Shown piece after piece: positions 40,181-49,086 of a stretch of DNA of 64,000 nt. How positions within the stretch are numbered: position 1 is the stretch's first letter; each line of letters begins with the position of its first letter. The DNA lies in NCBI GenBank assembly GCA_038229295.1, contig JBBROO010000010.1, positions 1 to 64,000 of the forward strand, in the 5' to 3' direction. Source of the stretch: JAJPGZ01 sp038229295. Lineage in GTDB: Bacteria; Verrucomicrobiota; Verrucomicrobiia; Chthoniobacterales; UBA10450. Below the pieces are notes generated by a model. That model was given only the letters and a program-made list of their open reading frames with translations, was not told the DNA's origin and made no database searches. A program made the position numbers and the translations under genes.

Positions 40181-43100
40181 CTACTCTTGCTCCTACTCGG
40201 AACCAGCCCACTGGCCGCGCAAGAGGCCGTCATCACCTCCGGCTACGGCCCACCCACTTCCGCTCCCGCTGCAAGATCGACAATCACACGTGCGGCTTTG
40301 CCCCCGCGTAATTGGATCGATCAAACCCAAAGCGAAGCCAACACCAAAAGCATCGGCTGCTTGCAATGTCACCAAGGCGTCGAGCCGATGCACAAGGCTT
40401 CGCAAAATGTCGTTCTCGGTTGCATCGATTGTCACGGCGGTAATCCGGCGTCTGGCCTAACGAAAGAGCAGGCGCATATTCTGCCGCGCAATAAACAATT
40501 CTGGAAGACATCCGCCAATCCGCCGAACTCCAACGTGTGGCTTAATCACGAGTCGCCCGAGTTCATCCAGTTCATGAACCCGGGCGATGTGCGCGTCGCA
40601 GCGAAAACGTGCGGACTCTGTCACAGCGAGATCGTTCACAATGTTGATCACAGCATGATGAATCACGGCGCCATGCTTTGGGGCGCTGCTCTATATAATA
40701 ACGGCGCGTATCCGGAAAAAAATTATCGCTTTGGTCAGGCCTACGGCACCGACGGCGCGCCGCTTAAGATCAGCAACTACACGCCGGTCACGCCCGAGGA
40801 CACGCGCGTCCATGGTATTCTTCCATTTTTGGAACCGCTCCCGCGTTTCAACCTGAGCAATCCTGGAAACATTCTGCGCATTTTCGAAAAGGGCGGGCGC
40901 GCGCCGCTTTCGTTAGGCCAACCGACGCGCGAAGAACCACCCGGTCATCCGGATCGTCGTCTCTCGCAGCGCGGTCTCGGGACTTCGAATCGCACCGATC
41001 CCGTTTTTCTCGGTTTACAAAAAACGCGACTGCACGATCCCTTGTTAGGCTTTCTCGGGTCCAACGATCATCCGGGTGATTATCGATCGAGCGGTTGCTC
41101 GGCCTGTCACGTTGTTTATGCGAACGATCGTTCGCCGACAAATTCCGGTTGGTGGAGCAAGTATGGACATCAAGGGTTGAGTTTCACCGCGGACGAATCG
41201 ATTCCGAAAGCAGAGCGCGGTCATCCGATTGTCCACCAGTTCACGCGCTCAATTCCGTCGAGCCAATGCATGAACTGCCACATGCATCAGGGGAATCTCT
41301 TCGTGAATCCGTACCTCGGTTACACCTGGTGGGACCAGGAAACCGACGGCGAAGTGATGTATCCGAAGGAGCAACACGATCCGACTCCGACTGATCTCGT
41401 AAGATCGACAATGGAAAATCCGGAAGCGGCCGCGGCGCGCGGACTGTGGGGCGATAAGGATTTTCTCGATCGCGTCGCCGAATTAAATCCGCAAATGAAA
41501 CACACCCAGTTCGCCGATTACCACGGACACGGCTGGGTCTTCCGCGCCATTTTCAAACACGACCGCAAAGGCAACTTGTTAGACCTGGACGACAACAAGA
41601 TCGACATGAACGATTCGCAGAAGTTCTCGAAAGCTGTTCACTTGAAAGACGTCCATCTCGCGCACGGCATGCAATGCGCCGATTGTCATTTCAATATCGA
41701 CGTGCACGGCAACGGCATGCTTTACGGCGAACCGCGAAACGCGACGACCATCACGTGCATCGATTGTCACGGCACGATCGACAAACGTCCTTCGTTAGTC
41801 ACAACCGGAAACGCCGGCGCGATTGATTTGCTCAACAACAGCAACACGCCATGGGGCCCGCGCTTCGTTTGGGAAGGCACGAAACTTTTTCAGCAGTCAA
41901 CCATGTCGCCCGATACCCTCTGGGAAATTCCGCAAACGCTCGACACGATTGACCCCCTATCCTCGCATTACAATCCGAAATCGGCCTATGCGAAAACGCT
42001 GAGGCGCGATGGCGAAAAATGGGGCGGCGTTATCCCGGCGACCGTGCAAGATCGACATGTACGTCTCGCGCACGATAACTCGGCGATGGATTGTCAGATC
42101 TGTCACACCTCTTGGGCGACGAGCTGCTTCGGTTGTCATTTACCGATGAAAGCGAATCAGCGGGTTGCGCAAAACAAATTCGAAGGTGTGACCGATCGCA
42201 ACTACACCACCTACAATCCACAGGTCGTGCGCGACGACGTGTTCATGCTCGGCATTGACGGCACGGTGAAGAAAAATCGGATGGCGGTGATTCGTTCGTC
42301 GAGCGCGGTCGTCGTTAGTTCGCAGAACGCGAATCGCGAATGGGTTTACTCGCAGCAGCAAACGTTTTCGGCCGAAGGCTACAGCGGCCAGGCCTTCAAT
42401 CCGCATTTCCCGCACACGACGTCGAGCGTCGGCACGACAAAGAATTGCACTGACTGCCACATTTCTCAGGAGAATGACAACAACGCGTGGATGACGCAGT
42501 TGTTAGGCTTTGGCACCGGCACGGTGAATTTCTTCGGACGTTATTCGTATGTCGGCGAAGGTCGCGAGGGATTGCACGCGGTGGTTTGGACGGAAGCGGA
42601 CGAACCGCAAGCGGTCATCGGAAGTCATCTGCACAGCATCGCCTACCCCGCTAACTACAAGAAACATGTCGATCTTGCCGGAGAGTTACAGGAAGGGTAC
42701 GAACATTCCGGCAAAGACATTCAGGACATCGTGCTGCGCGGCGAATATCTTTACACCGCGAATGGCCCCGGCGGTTTTGAAGCGTTCGATGTCGCGAACA
42801 TCGACCAGAAAGGTTTTTCGGAGCGCATCATCACCTCGCCCGTGTCTCCGTTAGGCCAGCGCACCTATGTGCACACGCCTTACGCCACATCCGTCGCGCT
42901 GCCAAGCACACTCGCACTCGATCCCGCGCGTCAGCACATCCCCGAAAACGAGGAGCAGCCGATCGATCTCTTCTACGCTTTTGTTTACGTTTCCGATCGC
43001 GAGGAAGGTCTCGTCGTCATCAATGTCGCGACGCTGGTCGATGGAAATCCGGACAATAATTTTCTGAAGAAAGATGTCGTGTTTAATCCCGATGGCGTTT

Positions 43101-44008
43101 TGAGCGGCGCGACATTTGTCGCCGCGGCGGGTCATCGACTCTACCTAACGACACCGCGGGGACTTTACGTTGTCGATGTTACGGACCCGATGCATCCGCG
43201 GCTGGCCGGCTCGCTGACCGGGAATTTCCTGCGGAACCCGCGCTGCGTCGCACTCCAATTTCGCTACGCCTTTGTCACGGACGATGACGGCTTGAAAGTC
43301 CTCGACATCACGGAGCCGGACCGACCGGTGCCCGTTCGAAACGCACTAGTTAGGCTAAATCACGCCGGTCGTTTGTATGTCGCGCGCACTTACGCTTATG
43401 TCGCGAACGGGCCGGAGGGCCTGGCCATTGTCGATGTTGAAAACCCGGAGTCGCCGCGTCTCGAGCAAATGTTCAATGCGAACGGCGCGCTCAACGACAC
43501 CCGCGCGGTGCAGATCGGCAGCGTGAGCGCGTCGCAATTCGCGCTCGTGGCCGATGGAAAGAATGGATTGCGCGTCGTGCAGTTGATTTCGCCGGACACA
43601 GTCGCGGGCGCGCAAGGATTTTCGCCGAGGCCAAATCCGAAATTGATCGCGACTTATCGAACGAAAGGCGAAGCGATTTGTGTTTCGCGCGGATTGGAGC
43701 GCGACCGCGTCGTTGACGAAACCGGCGGACAAACGGTCGTGTTCGGCCGACGCGGCGCGCGCCCGTTTCATCTCGATGAGATGGAACGCTTTTATCGAAG
43801 ATCGACATACACCGACGCGAAGGATGTCGATCTTGCGCGGGGCGGCGAAATTTATCGCGTCGAAGATGTCACCCTTTTGGGCGGCGTGCTCTCAACGAAA
43901 AGCGGCATGACATTGACGCCGGTCGCGACGCCCGCGCCGTCAGCGACACCGTGGACGTTGCCAAGCGAGCCGGAGATCGAGCCGACAGCGATTCCGTCGC
44001 CGAAATAA
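40121..44008 (+). CDS. ten-haem cytochrome c with C-terminal LVIVD beta-propeller
   Basis: A 1295-residue secreted protein. The signal peptide is preceded by a repeat-derived n-region (LLNVERWTLNVER) and ends TSPLAAQE. Residues about 75-800 hold ten CxxCH haem sites (CLQCH, CIDCH, CGLCH, CSACH, CMNCH, CADCH, CIDCH, CQICH, CFGCH, CTDCH), spaced widely, with large loops. Residues about 860-1190 contain six LVIVD propeller blades (for example GLYVVDVTDPMHPRL, GLKVLDITEPDRPV, GLAIVDVENPESPRL). A Pro/Thr-rich tail ends the protein. The family is not named to my knowledge. It probably carries electrons in the periplasm or at the surface. The gene carries seven exact motif copies. Confidence 0.9.
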   Translation: MRPRLVLLNVERWTLNVERFLLLLLLGTSPLAAQEAVITSGYGPPTSAPAARSTITRAALPPRNWIDQTQSEANTKSIGCLQCHQGVEPMHKASQNVVLGCIDCHGGNPASGLTKEQAHILPRNKQFWKTSANPPNSNVWLNHESPEFIQFMNPGDVRVAAKTCGLCHSEIVHNVDHSMMNHGAMLWGAALYNNGAYPEKNYRFGQAYGTDGAPLKISNYTPVTPEDTRVHGILPFLEPLPRFNLSNPGNILRIFEKGGRAPLSLGQPTREEPPGHPDRRLSQRGLGTSNRTDPVFLGLQKTRLHDPLLGFLGSNDHPGDYRSSGCSACHVVYANDRSPTNSGWWSKYGHQGLSFTADESIPKAERGHPIVHQFTRSIPSSQCMNCHMHQGNLFVNPYLGYTWWDQETDGEVMYPKEQHDPTPTDLVRSTMENPEAAAARGLWGDKDFLDRVAELNPQMKHTQFADYHGHGWVFRAIFKHDRKGNLLDLDDNKIDMNDSQKFSKAVHLKDVHLAHGMQCADCHFNIDVHGNGMLYGEPRNATTITCIDCHGTIDKRPSLVTTGNAGAIDLLNNSNTPWGPRFVWEGTKLFQQSTMSPDTLWEIPQTLDTIDPLSSHYNPKSAYAKTLRRDGEKWGGVIPATVQDRHVRLAHDNSAMDCQICHTSWATSCFGCHLPMKANQRVAQNKFEGVTDRNYTTYNPQVVRDDVFMLGIDGTVKKNRMAVIRSSSAVVVSSQNANREWVYSQQQTFSAEGYSGQAFNPHFPHTTSSVGTTKNCTDCHISQENDNNAWMTQLLGFGTGTVNFFGRYSYVGEGREGLHAVVWTEADEPQAVIGSHLHSIAYPANYKKHVDLAGELQEGYEHSGKDIQDIVLRGEYLYTANGPGGFEAFDVANIDQKGFSERIITSPVSPLGQRTYVHTPYATSVALPSTLALDPARQHIPENEEQPIDLFYAFVYVSDREEGLVVINVATLVDGNPDNNFLKKDVVFNPDGVLSGATFVAAAGHRLYLTTPRGLYVVDVTDPMHPRLAGSLTGNFLRNPRCVALQFRYAFVTDDDGLKVLDITEPDRPVPVRNALVRLNHAGRLYVARTYAYVANGPEGLAIVDVENPESPRLEQMFNANGALNDTRAVQIGSVSASQFALVADGKNGLRVVQLISPDTVAGAQGFSPRPNPKLIATYRTKGEAICVSRGLERDRVVDETGGQTVVFGRRGARPFHLDEMERFYRRSTYTDAKDVDLARGGEIYRVEDVTLLGGVLSTKSGMTLTPVATPAPSATPWTLPSEPEIEPTAIPSPK

Positions 44009-44046
44009 ATTGCCGCGCGAAATCTTAGTGAGTAAAACGAAGGCCT

Positions 44047-44277
44047 ATGGCGGACAAAAACAGCAAACATTCTTTGAACGCTCCCGGCCCGTATTACGTG
44101 GACACGACTTGCACGATGTGTCGCACGTGTCTGGAAGAAGCGCCCAATCTCATCAAAGTAACCGAGGATGAAACCGCGGTTTATTTTGAGAGGCAACCCG
44201 CGGGCGACGAGGAAACAGCGGCCGCGCAACGTTCCATGGAAGTTTGCCCGACGCTGGCAATCGGCAACGACGGCTAA
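44047..44277 (+). CDS. single-cluster 4Fe-4S ferredoxin
   Basis: A 76-residue acidic protein with one cluster motif CTMCRTC (C-x2-C-x2-C) near residue 23 and the closing CP at residue about 67. This is the small one-cluster ferredoxin type. It lies 38 bases after the cytochrome and 40 before the first flavin reductase, so it is likely an electron carrier of the cluster. It is soluble and cytoplasmic, with no signal peptide. Confidence 0.9.
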   Translation: MADKNSKHSLNAPGPYYVDTTCTMCRTCLEEAPNLIKVTEDETAVYFERQPAGDEETAAAQRSMEVCPTLAIGNDG

Positions 44278-44316
44278 CGAGTCGTAATATCGACATCTTC
44301 TAAGATCGACATCGTC

Positions 44317-45450
44317 ATGCCGGGGCCTTACACGCGCGCGAATCCGTTTCCGGCGAAGATGGTAACCAACCGCAGCCTGTGCGGCGAAGGTTCGGACAAA
44401 GACACGCGCCATTTCGAGCTCGATCTCAAAGGTTGGGGATTGAATTACGAAGTGGGCGATTCGATGACGGTTTGGCCGACGAACGATCCGGCACTGGCCG
44501 ACGAAATTATCAAACGCCTCGGCGCCAAAGCCGATGAGCCAGTCAAAAGTCCGGCGCGCGAAACGACTTTGCGCGAAGCGTTGTTAGGCGATTGCCGGAT
44601 CACGCAGACGACACCGAAATTTCTCCGAGCCATTGCTGAACGCGCGGTCAACGGCGCGCCCTTGCTGACGGAACTACTCAAGCCGGAACGAAAAGAAGAC
44701 CTCGACAAATATCTTTGGGGAATGGAAGTGGTCGATTTTTTGATCGAGCATCCGTCAATCAAATGGACAGCGCCGGAATTTGTCGAGACGCTCGCGAAAC
44801 TAATGCCGCGTTTGTATTCGATCTCGTCGAGTTTGAAAGCGCATCCCGACCAGGTGCATTTCACTATCGACGTCGTGCATTACGAAAGTCGCGGGCGCGT
44901 CCGCAAAGGTGTTTGCTCAAATTTCCTGGCTGAGCGCGCGCAGAAAATTTCGATTCCGGTTTTCCCGAACACGTCGAAGTTCCGGCTGCCGGAGGACGGC
45001 AACACGCCGATCATCATGGTCGGCCCCGGCACCGGCATCGCGCCGTTCCGCGCGTTTTTGCAAGATCGACAAGCAAGCGGCGCCAAAGGAAAAAACTGGC
45101 TCTTCTTCGGATCGCAACACGAACACTGCAATTATTTTTACCGGGATGAGCTCGAAAAAATGAAAGCGGATGGATTTTTGACGCGGCTCGATTGCGCGTG
45201 GTCGCGCGATTCCGACTCGAAGACCTACGTGCAAAACAAAATGCTGAACTGCGGGGCCGAGGTTTGGAAATGGATGGAGGCCGAGAACGCGCAGTTTTTT
45301 GTCTGCGGCGACGCGCGGCGCATGGCCAAGGATGTGGATGCGGCGTTGCGCAAGATTGCGCAGGAACACGGCGGCAAAACGGAAGAGCAGACTAACGAAT
45401 ACATCGAGAAGCTGAAAACGGACAAACGCTACAAGCGCGACGTCTACTAA
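44317..45450 (+). CDS. CysJ-like FAD/NADPH oxidoreductase, first copy
   Basis: A 377-residue protein corresponding to the FAD-binding and NADPH-binding parts of sulfite reductase flavoprotein or cytochrome P450 reductase, without the FMN/flavodoxin domain. RLYSISSS binds FAD; GPGTGIAPFRAFLQDR and VCGDARRMAKDVD bind NADPH. Without flavodoxin it should pass electrons to a separate carrier, and the ferredoxin next to it is a natural partner. The start MPGPYTRANPFPAK follows a tandem motif pair (near 44290 and 44302). It is a tandem paralogue of the next gene. Confidence 0.9.
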   Translation: MPGPYTRANPFPAKMVTNRSLCGEGSDKDTRHFELDLKGWGLNYEVGDSMTVWPTNDPALADEIIKRLGAKADEPVKSPARETTLREALLGDCRITQTTPKFLRAIAERAVNGAPLLTELLKPERKEDLDKYLWGMEVVDFLIEHPSIKWTAPEFVETLAKLMPRLYSISSSLKAHPDQVHFTIDVVHYESRGRVRKGVCSNFLAERAQKISIPVFPNTSKFRLPEDGNTPIIMVGPGTGIAPFRAFLQDRQASGAKGKNWLFFGSQHEHCNYFYRDELEKMKADGFLTRLDCAWSRDSDSKTYVQNKMLNCGAEVWKWMEAENAQFFVCGDARRMAKDVDAALRKIAQEHGGKTEEQTNEYIEKLKTDKRYKRDVY

Positions 45451-45488
45451 GATCGACATCGATTATTTGCGACGATCGTTGTTCGCCG

Positions 45489-45546
45489 CTACAAACTACG
45501 GATGCCGGACACCAAGATTCTGCCGCCAGAGACGGCGGCAGCTACA
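45489..45546. repeat. degenerate half of palindromic element A at the start of the second reductase
   Basis: CCGCTACA near 45489 and GCCGCC..GACGGCGGC..GCTACA up to 45546 repeat the right-arm pattern of element A. It overlaps the first codons of the downstream gene and accounts for its extra residues LPPETAAATTP relative to the paralogue. The match is weaker than for copies 1 and 2. Confidence 0.45.
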
Positions 45547-46677
45547 ACGCCGAAATGGACACGGGCTAATCCGTTTCCGGGAAAGCTCGTCGTGAATCGG
45601 CGATTGAGCGGGCTGGAATCGGAAAAGGACACCCGCCATTTCGAGATCGAGCTCAAGGATTGGGGATTGAGTTTCGAAGTGGGCGATTCGATGTCGGTTT
45701 ATCCGACGAACGATCCCGCGTTGGTCGATGAAATCATTCGCGCGCTCGGCGCCAAAGGCGACGAACCGGTGCCGGCGGCGAAAACGACGAAGCCATTTCG
45801 CGAAGCGCTGTTGCGCGATTATTCCATCACGCAAACGACGCCGAAGTTTCTAAAGGCGATTACGGAACGCGCCAGGTCTTCGAACCTGCTGAAGGATTTG
45901 CTGCACGCCGCTCGCAAGGAAGATCTCGAGCGTTATCTCTGGGGCATGGAGGTCATCGATTTTTTAAGCGAACATCCATCGGCGAAATTTCAGCCTGAGG
46001 AATTTGTCGCGTTGCTCACGAAATTGCAGCCGCGTCTTTATTCGGTCGCATCGAGTCTGCGCGCGTTTCCCGAGCAGGTGCATTTCATTATCGATGTTGT
46101 CCGTTACGAAAGTCATGGCCGCGAACGCAAAGGCGTGGCGTCGACTTTTCTGGCCGAACGCGCGGACAAAGCGCCGGTGCCGGTTTATCCGAGCTCGGCC
46201 AAACATTTTCATCTGCCGGACGATCCCAATGTTCCGCTCATTATGATCGGACCCGGTACGGGTGTGGCGCCGTTTCGCGCTTTTCTGCAAGATCGACAAG
46301 CAACCGGCGCGAAAGGAAAAAACTGGCTCTTCTTCGGCGCGCAACGCGAGAGCTGCGATTACGCCTACCGCGAAGATTTCCATCAACTGAAGCAGGACGG
46401 CGTTCTCACGCGATTGGACTGCGCTTTCTCGCGCGATCAAGCGCACAAAATTTATGTGCAGCACAAAATGCTGGAGAACGCGGCCGAGATCTGGAAATGG
46501 ATCGACGGCGACGGCGCGCAGTTTTTTGTGTGTGGCGACGCGCGGCGGATGGCGAAGGATGTCGATGCGGCCTTGCGAAAAATTGTGCAGGAACATGGCG
46601 GCAAAGATGTCGAAGCGGCTAACGAATACGTCGAGAAGCTGAAAAGCGACAAACGTTACAAGCGCGACGTTTATTAG
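45502..46677 (+). CDS. CysJ-like FAD/NADPH oxidoreductase, second copy
   Basis: A 391-residue paralogue of the preceding gene, about 65-70 % identical by eye, with the same RLYSVASS, GPGTGVAPFRAFLQDR and VCGDARRMAKDVD motifs and no flavodoxin domain. The N-terminus is 14 residues longer because of a repeat-derived stretch (LPPETAAATTP). Two nearly equal reductases side by side suggest gene duplication with distinct partners, or dosage. The stop TAG overlaps a TAGATCGACA variant. It is 51 bases from the first copy, likely in one operon. Confidence 0.9.
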   Translation: MPDTKILPPETAAATTPKWTRANPFPGKLVVNRRLSGLESEKDTRHFEIELKDWGLSFEVGDSMSVYPTNDPALVDEIIRALGAKGDEPVPAAKTTKPFREALLRDYSITQTTPKFLKAITERARSSNLLKDLLHAARKEDLERYLWGMEVIDFLSEHPSAKFQPEEFVALLTKLQPRLYSVASSLRAFPEQVHFIIDVVRYESHGRERKGVASTFLAERADKAPVPVYPSSAKHFHLPDDPNVPLIMIGPGTGVAPFRAFLQDRQATGAKGKNWLFFGAQRESCDYAYREDFHQLKQDGVLTRLDCAFSRDQAHKIYVQHKMLENAAEIWKWIDGDGAQFFVCGDARRMAKDVDAALRKIVQEHGGKDVEAANEYVEKLKSDKRYKRDVY

Positions 46678-46699
46678 ATCGACAATCACATTCGCCGCG

Positions 46700-47542
46700 A
46701 TGTGTTTGCTGGTCGCGGCGAACGCGCACGCCGATTCCATTCGCGTGACCTATCTCGGGGTGAATGGTTATCAATTCGAAACGGAGGGGCATACGTTGCT
46801 GGTCGATCCTTACTTCACGCGCATCGGCTTTTGGTCGGCGGCGTTGAATCGGCGAATCGATTCGCGAATCGATCGCGTCGACGAAGGCTACAAACACATT
46901 CAACATCGCGCCGACGCGGTTTTGGTGACCCACGCTCACTTCGATCATTTGCTCGACGTGCCGGAGCTGATGCGCCGCACAGGCGCGAAGTTGTTCGCTG
47001 GCGCCACCACTGTCGATCTTGCGCGTTCGTTAGGCGCATCCAATGTTAGCGCGGTGAAACCCGGCGATGTGTGCCGCATCGGGCCGTGGACAATTCGAGT
47101 ATTTGCCGCGGAACACGATCGGCTATTTGGAAAAGTCCCGTTTCGGGAAAATGAAAAAGCGCGGCGACCGCCGGTGAAGCCGTCGGATTACATCTTGGGC
47201 GAGTCGCTCGCGTTTGTCATCGGAGCGAACGGCAAACGGATTTACATCGATTCCGGCGGCGTGCCCGGGTCGCTCGACGCCTGGCGCATTCAACATGTCG
47301 ATCTTGCGATCATTGGAGTGGCATTGCCGGACAGTCGACGGCGGTTTGCCGAAATCGTTAGGCAATTGCAACCGCGTTACATTTTGCCGAGCCATCAGGA
47401 CGACATGTTTGCGCCGTTAGACCGCGGCTTTCATTTCGGCAAGCTGAGCAATTATCCCGAGCTCGCGCGCACGCATCGCAAAGAAAACTTGCCCGGCCGG
47501 CTGGTTCTTCTCGATTATTTTCGACCATGGACATTGCCGTGA
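46700..47542 (+). CDS. secreted MBL-fold metallohydrolase
   Basis: A 280-residue protein beginning MCLLVAANAHADS, the end of a signal peptide. In frame upstream, RSTITFAA would complete a good signal sequence, so the true start may be an unusual codon near 46673 just after the reductase stop. The fold is metallo-beta-lactamase with VTHAHFDHL, HDRLFG, YIDSGGVPG and SHQDD. LVDPYFTR is also typical. The substrate is unknown. It is the last gene on this strand before the cyclase, with which it overlaps by 16 bases. Confidence 0.82.
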   Translation: MCLLVAANAHADSIRVTYLGVNGYQFETEGHTLLVDPYFTRIGFWSAALNRRIDSRIDRVDEGYKHIQHRADAVLVTHAHFDHLLDVPELMRRTGAKLFAGATTVDLARSLGASNVSAVKPGDVCRIGPWTIRVFAAEHDRLFGKVPFRENEKARRPPVKPSDYILGESLAFVIGANGKRIYIDSGGVPGSLDAWRIQHVDLAIIGVALPDSRRRFAEIVRQLQPRYILPSHQDDMFAPLDRGFHFGKLSNYPELARTHRKENLPGRLVLLDYFRPWTLP

Positions 47543-49086
47543 ACGAAACCGCCGCGCGCCGCCCGAGTCCGCGCGGTCTCCTTGTTACCGCGCTGGCACC
47601 GGTCATCCCGCAAATTCTCGGGAGCGCATTCAATATTTGGTACAATGCTGTCGTCGTTAACGCGCTGTTGCCGACGGCGACATTGAAACATCGCTTCATG
47701 CAAACAGTCGTCGCTTACAACGCGCTGGCTTATCCGATCGCGACCGCGATCTGGCTCTGGTTTGTCTTTTCGTTGCGAAAAGATTTTCGCGTCCTTTTGC
47801 ACGGCGGAACGATTGCCGTGGACGTGTTAGATCGACATCGTCGTCATGTTGTCCATATGCCGTGGCTCGGCGCGACAATTGGTGGCGTCGCGTGGCTACT
47901 TTGCATTCCGGTTTTTTTCTTGTCCCTGGCTGCGACGGGTGAACCGCTCAATCCGCAGCTGAATTGGCATCTGCCAATTTCGTTTCTCGTCTCCGCTTTC
48001 ATCGCCATCACGCAAAGCTTTTTCATGATCGAACTCGCGAGTCACTGGGGATTGTTTCCGGTTTTTTTCCGCGGCGCGCGGCCGGACCGACTGGCGGGTG
48101 TTCACTCGTTATCCTTGCGCGCCCGCGGAGTGATGTGGGCTATCTCGGCCGGAGTTTGTCCGATCGGTTCACTGTTGCTGCTCAACTTTGCGCCAGCCTC
48201 GCCGACTTCGAATCCGCAGTGGTTCGGACTGTTTGTCGGCACAATCGGAATTGCGTTTGGACTTTGCTCTGCGGTCTTGATTGCGCGTCTCGTCGCGCGC
48301 CCGGTTGATCAATTGCGCGTGGCCGCTCAAGCCGTGGCCGAGGGCCGCTTCGATGTCGAAGTGCCATTGCAACGCGCGGATGAGTTCGGCGCGTTAATCG
48401 GCGATTTCAATCGCATGGTCACCGAATTGCGCGAGAAGGAGCGTGTGCGCCGCACATTCGGTTTGCACGTTGGCCAAAAAGTGGCCGAGCAAATCCTGAC
48501 GCGTTTTCCGGGCGTGGGCGGCGCGGAACAAACGGTGACGGCGATGTTCGCCGACATTCGCGCGTTCACTGCGAACTCGGCGAATCGCGAGCCGCGTCAG
48601 GTCGTGGCTCTGCTCAATCGGTTTCTCGACGCGATGGTGCAAGTGGTCGAAGTCGAACACAACGGCATGATCAACAAATTTCTGGGCGATGGTTTCATGG
48701 CCATCTTCGGCGCGAGCGCGGAAACGGTCGATCACGCTGATGACGCGGTGCAAACGGGATTGTCGATGTTGCGGCGATTGGAAAAATTAAATGAAGAACT
48801 TGTCGCTGACGGCGAAGTGCCAATGGCAATCGGGATCGGTTTAAACACTGGGCCGGCCATCGTCGGCAGCATCGGGTCGCCGCAACGAATGGAGTTTACC
48901 GTCATCGGGAACACGGTGAATGTGGCGTCGCGCATCCAAGGCCTAACGAAAACAGTGGAGGAGCCGTTGCTCTTGACCGAATGGACAGTGCAAGCGCTGC
49001 GGAAGCCGATTGAGCTGCGTGAATTTCCCGCGCAAGAAGTGCGCGGAGTTAGCAAACCGGTGCGTGTCTTTACGCCGGTGCGTTGA
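47527..49086 (+). CDS. membrane-bound class III adenylate/guanylate cyclase
   Basis: A 519-residue protein. Residues about 15-260 hold six membrane helices. A HAMP linker is at about 265-320 (RPVDQLRVAAQAVAEGRFDVEV). The cyclase domain is at about 345-500, with the two metal Asps in MFADIRAFTA and FLGDGFMAIFG, and EFTVIGNTVNVASRI where the purine-selecting residue sits. It converts ATP (or GTP) to the cyclic nucleotide. The GTP/ATP choice cannot be read safely because the usual DYTVIGD reads EFTVIGN. It overlaps the MBL gene by 16 bases and the convergent YfhO gene by 17. Confidence 0.9.
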   Translation: MDIAVNETAARRPSPRGLLVTALAPVIPQILGSAFNIWYNAVVVNALLPTATLKHRFMQTVVAYNALAYPIATAIWLWFVFSLRKDFRVLLHGGTIAVDVLDRHRRHVVHMPWLGATIGGVAWLLCIPVFFLSLAATGEPLNPQLNWHLPISFLVSAFIAITQSFFMIELASHWGLFPVFFRGARPDRLAGVHSLSLRARGVMWAISAGVCPIGSLLLLNFAPASPTSNPQWFGLFVGTIGIAFGLCSAVLIARLVARPVDQLRVAAQAVAEGRFDVEVPLQRADEFGALIGDFNRMVTELREKERVRRTFGLHVGQKVAEQILTRFPGVGGAEQTVTAMFADIRAFTANSANREPRQVVALLNRFLDAMVQVVEVEHNGMINKFLGDGFMAIFGASAETVDHADDAVQTGLSMLRRLEKLNEELVADGEVPMAIGIGLNTGPAIVGSIGSPQRMEFTVIGNTVNVASRIQGLTKTVEEPLLLTEWTVQALRKPIELREFPAQEVRGVSKPVRVFTPVR

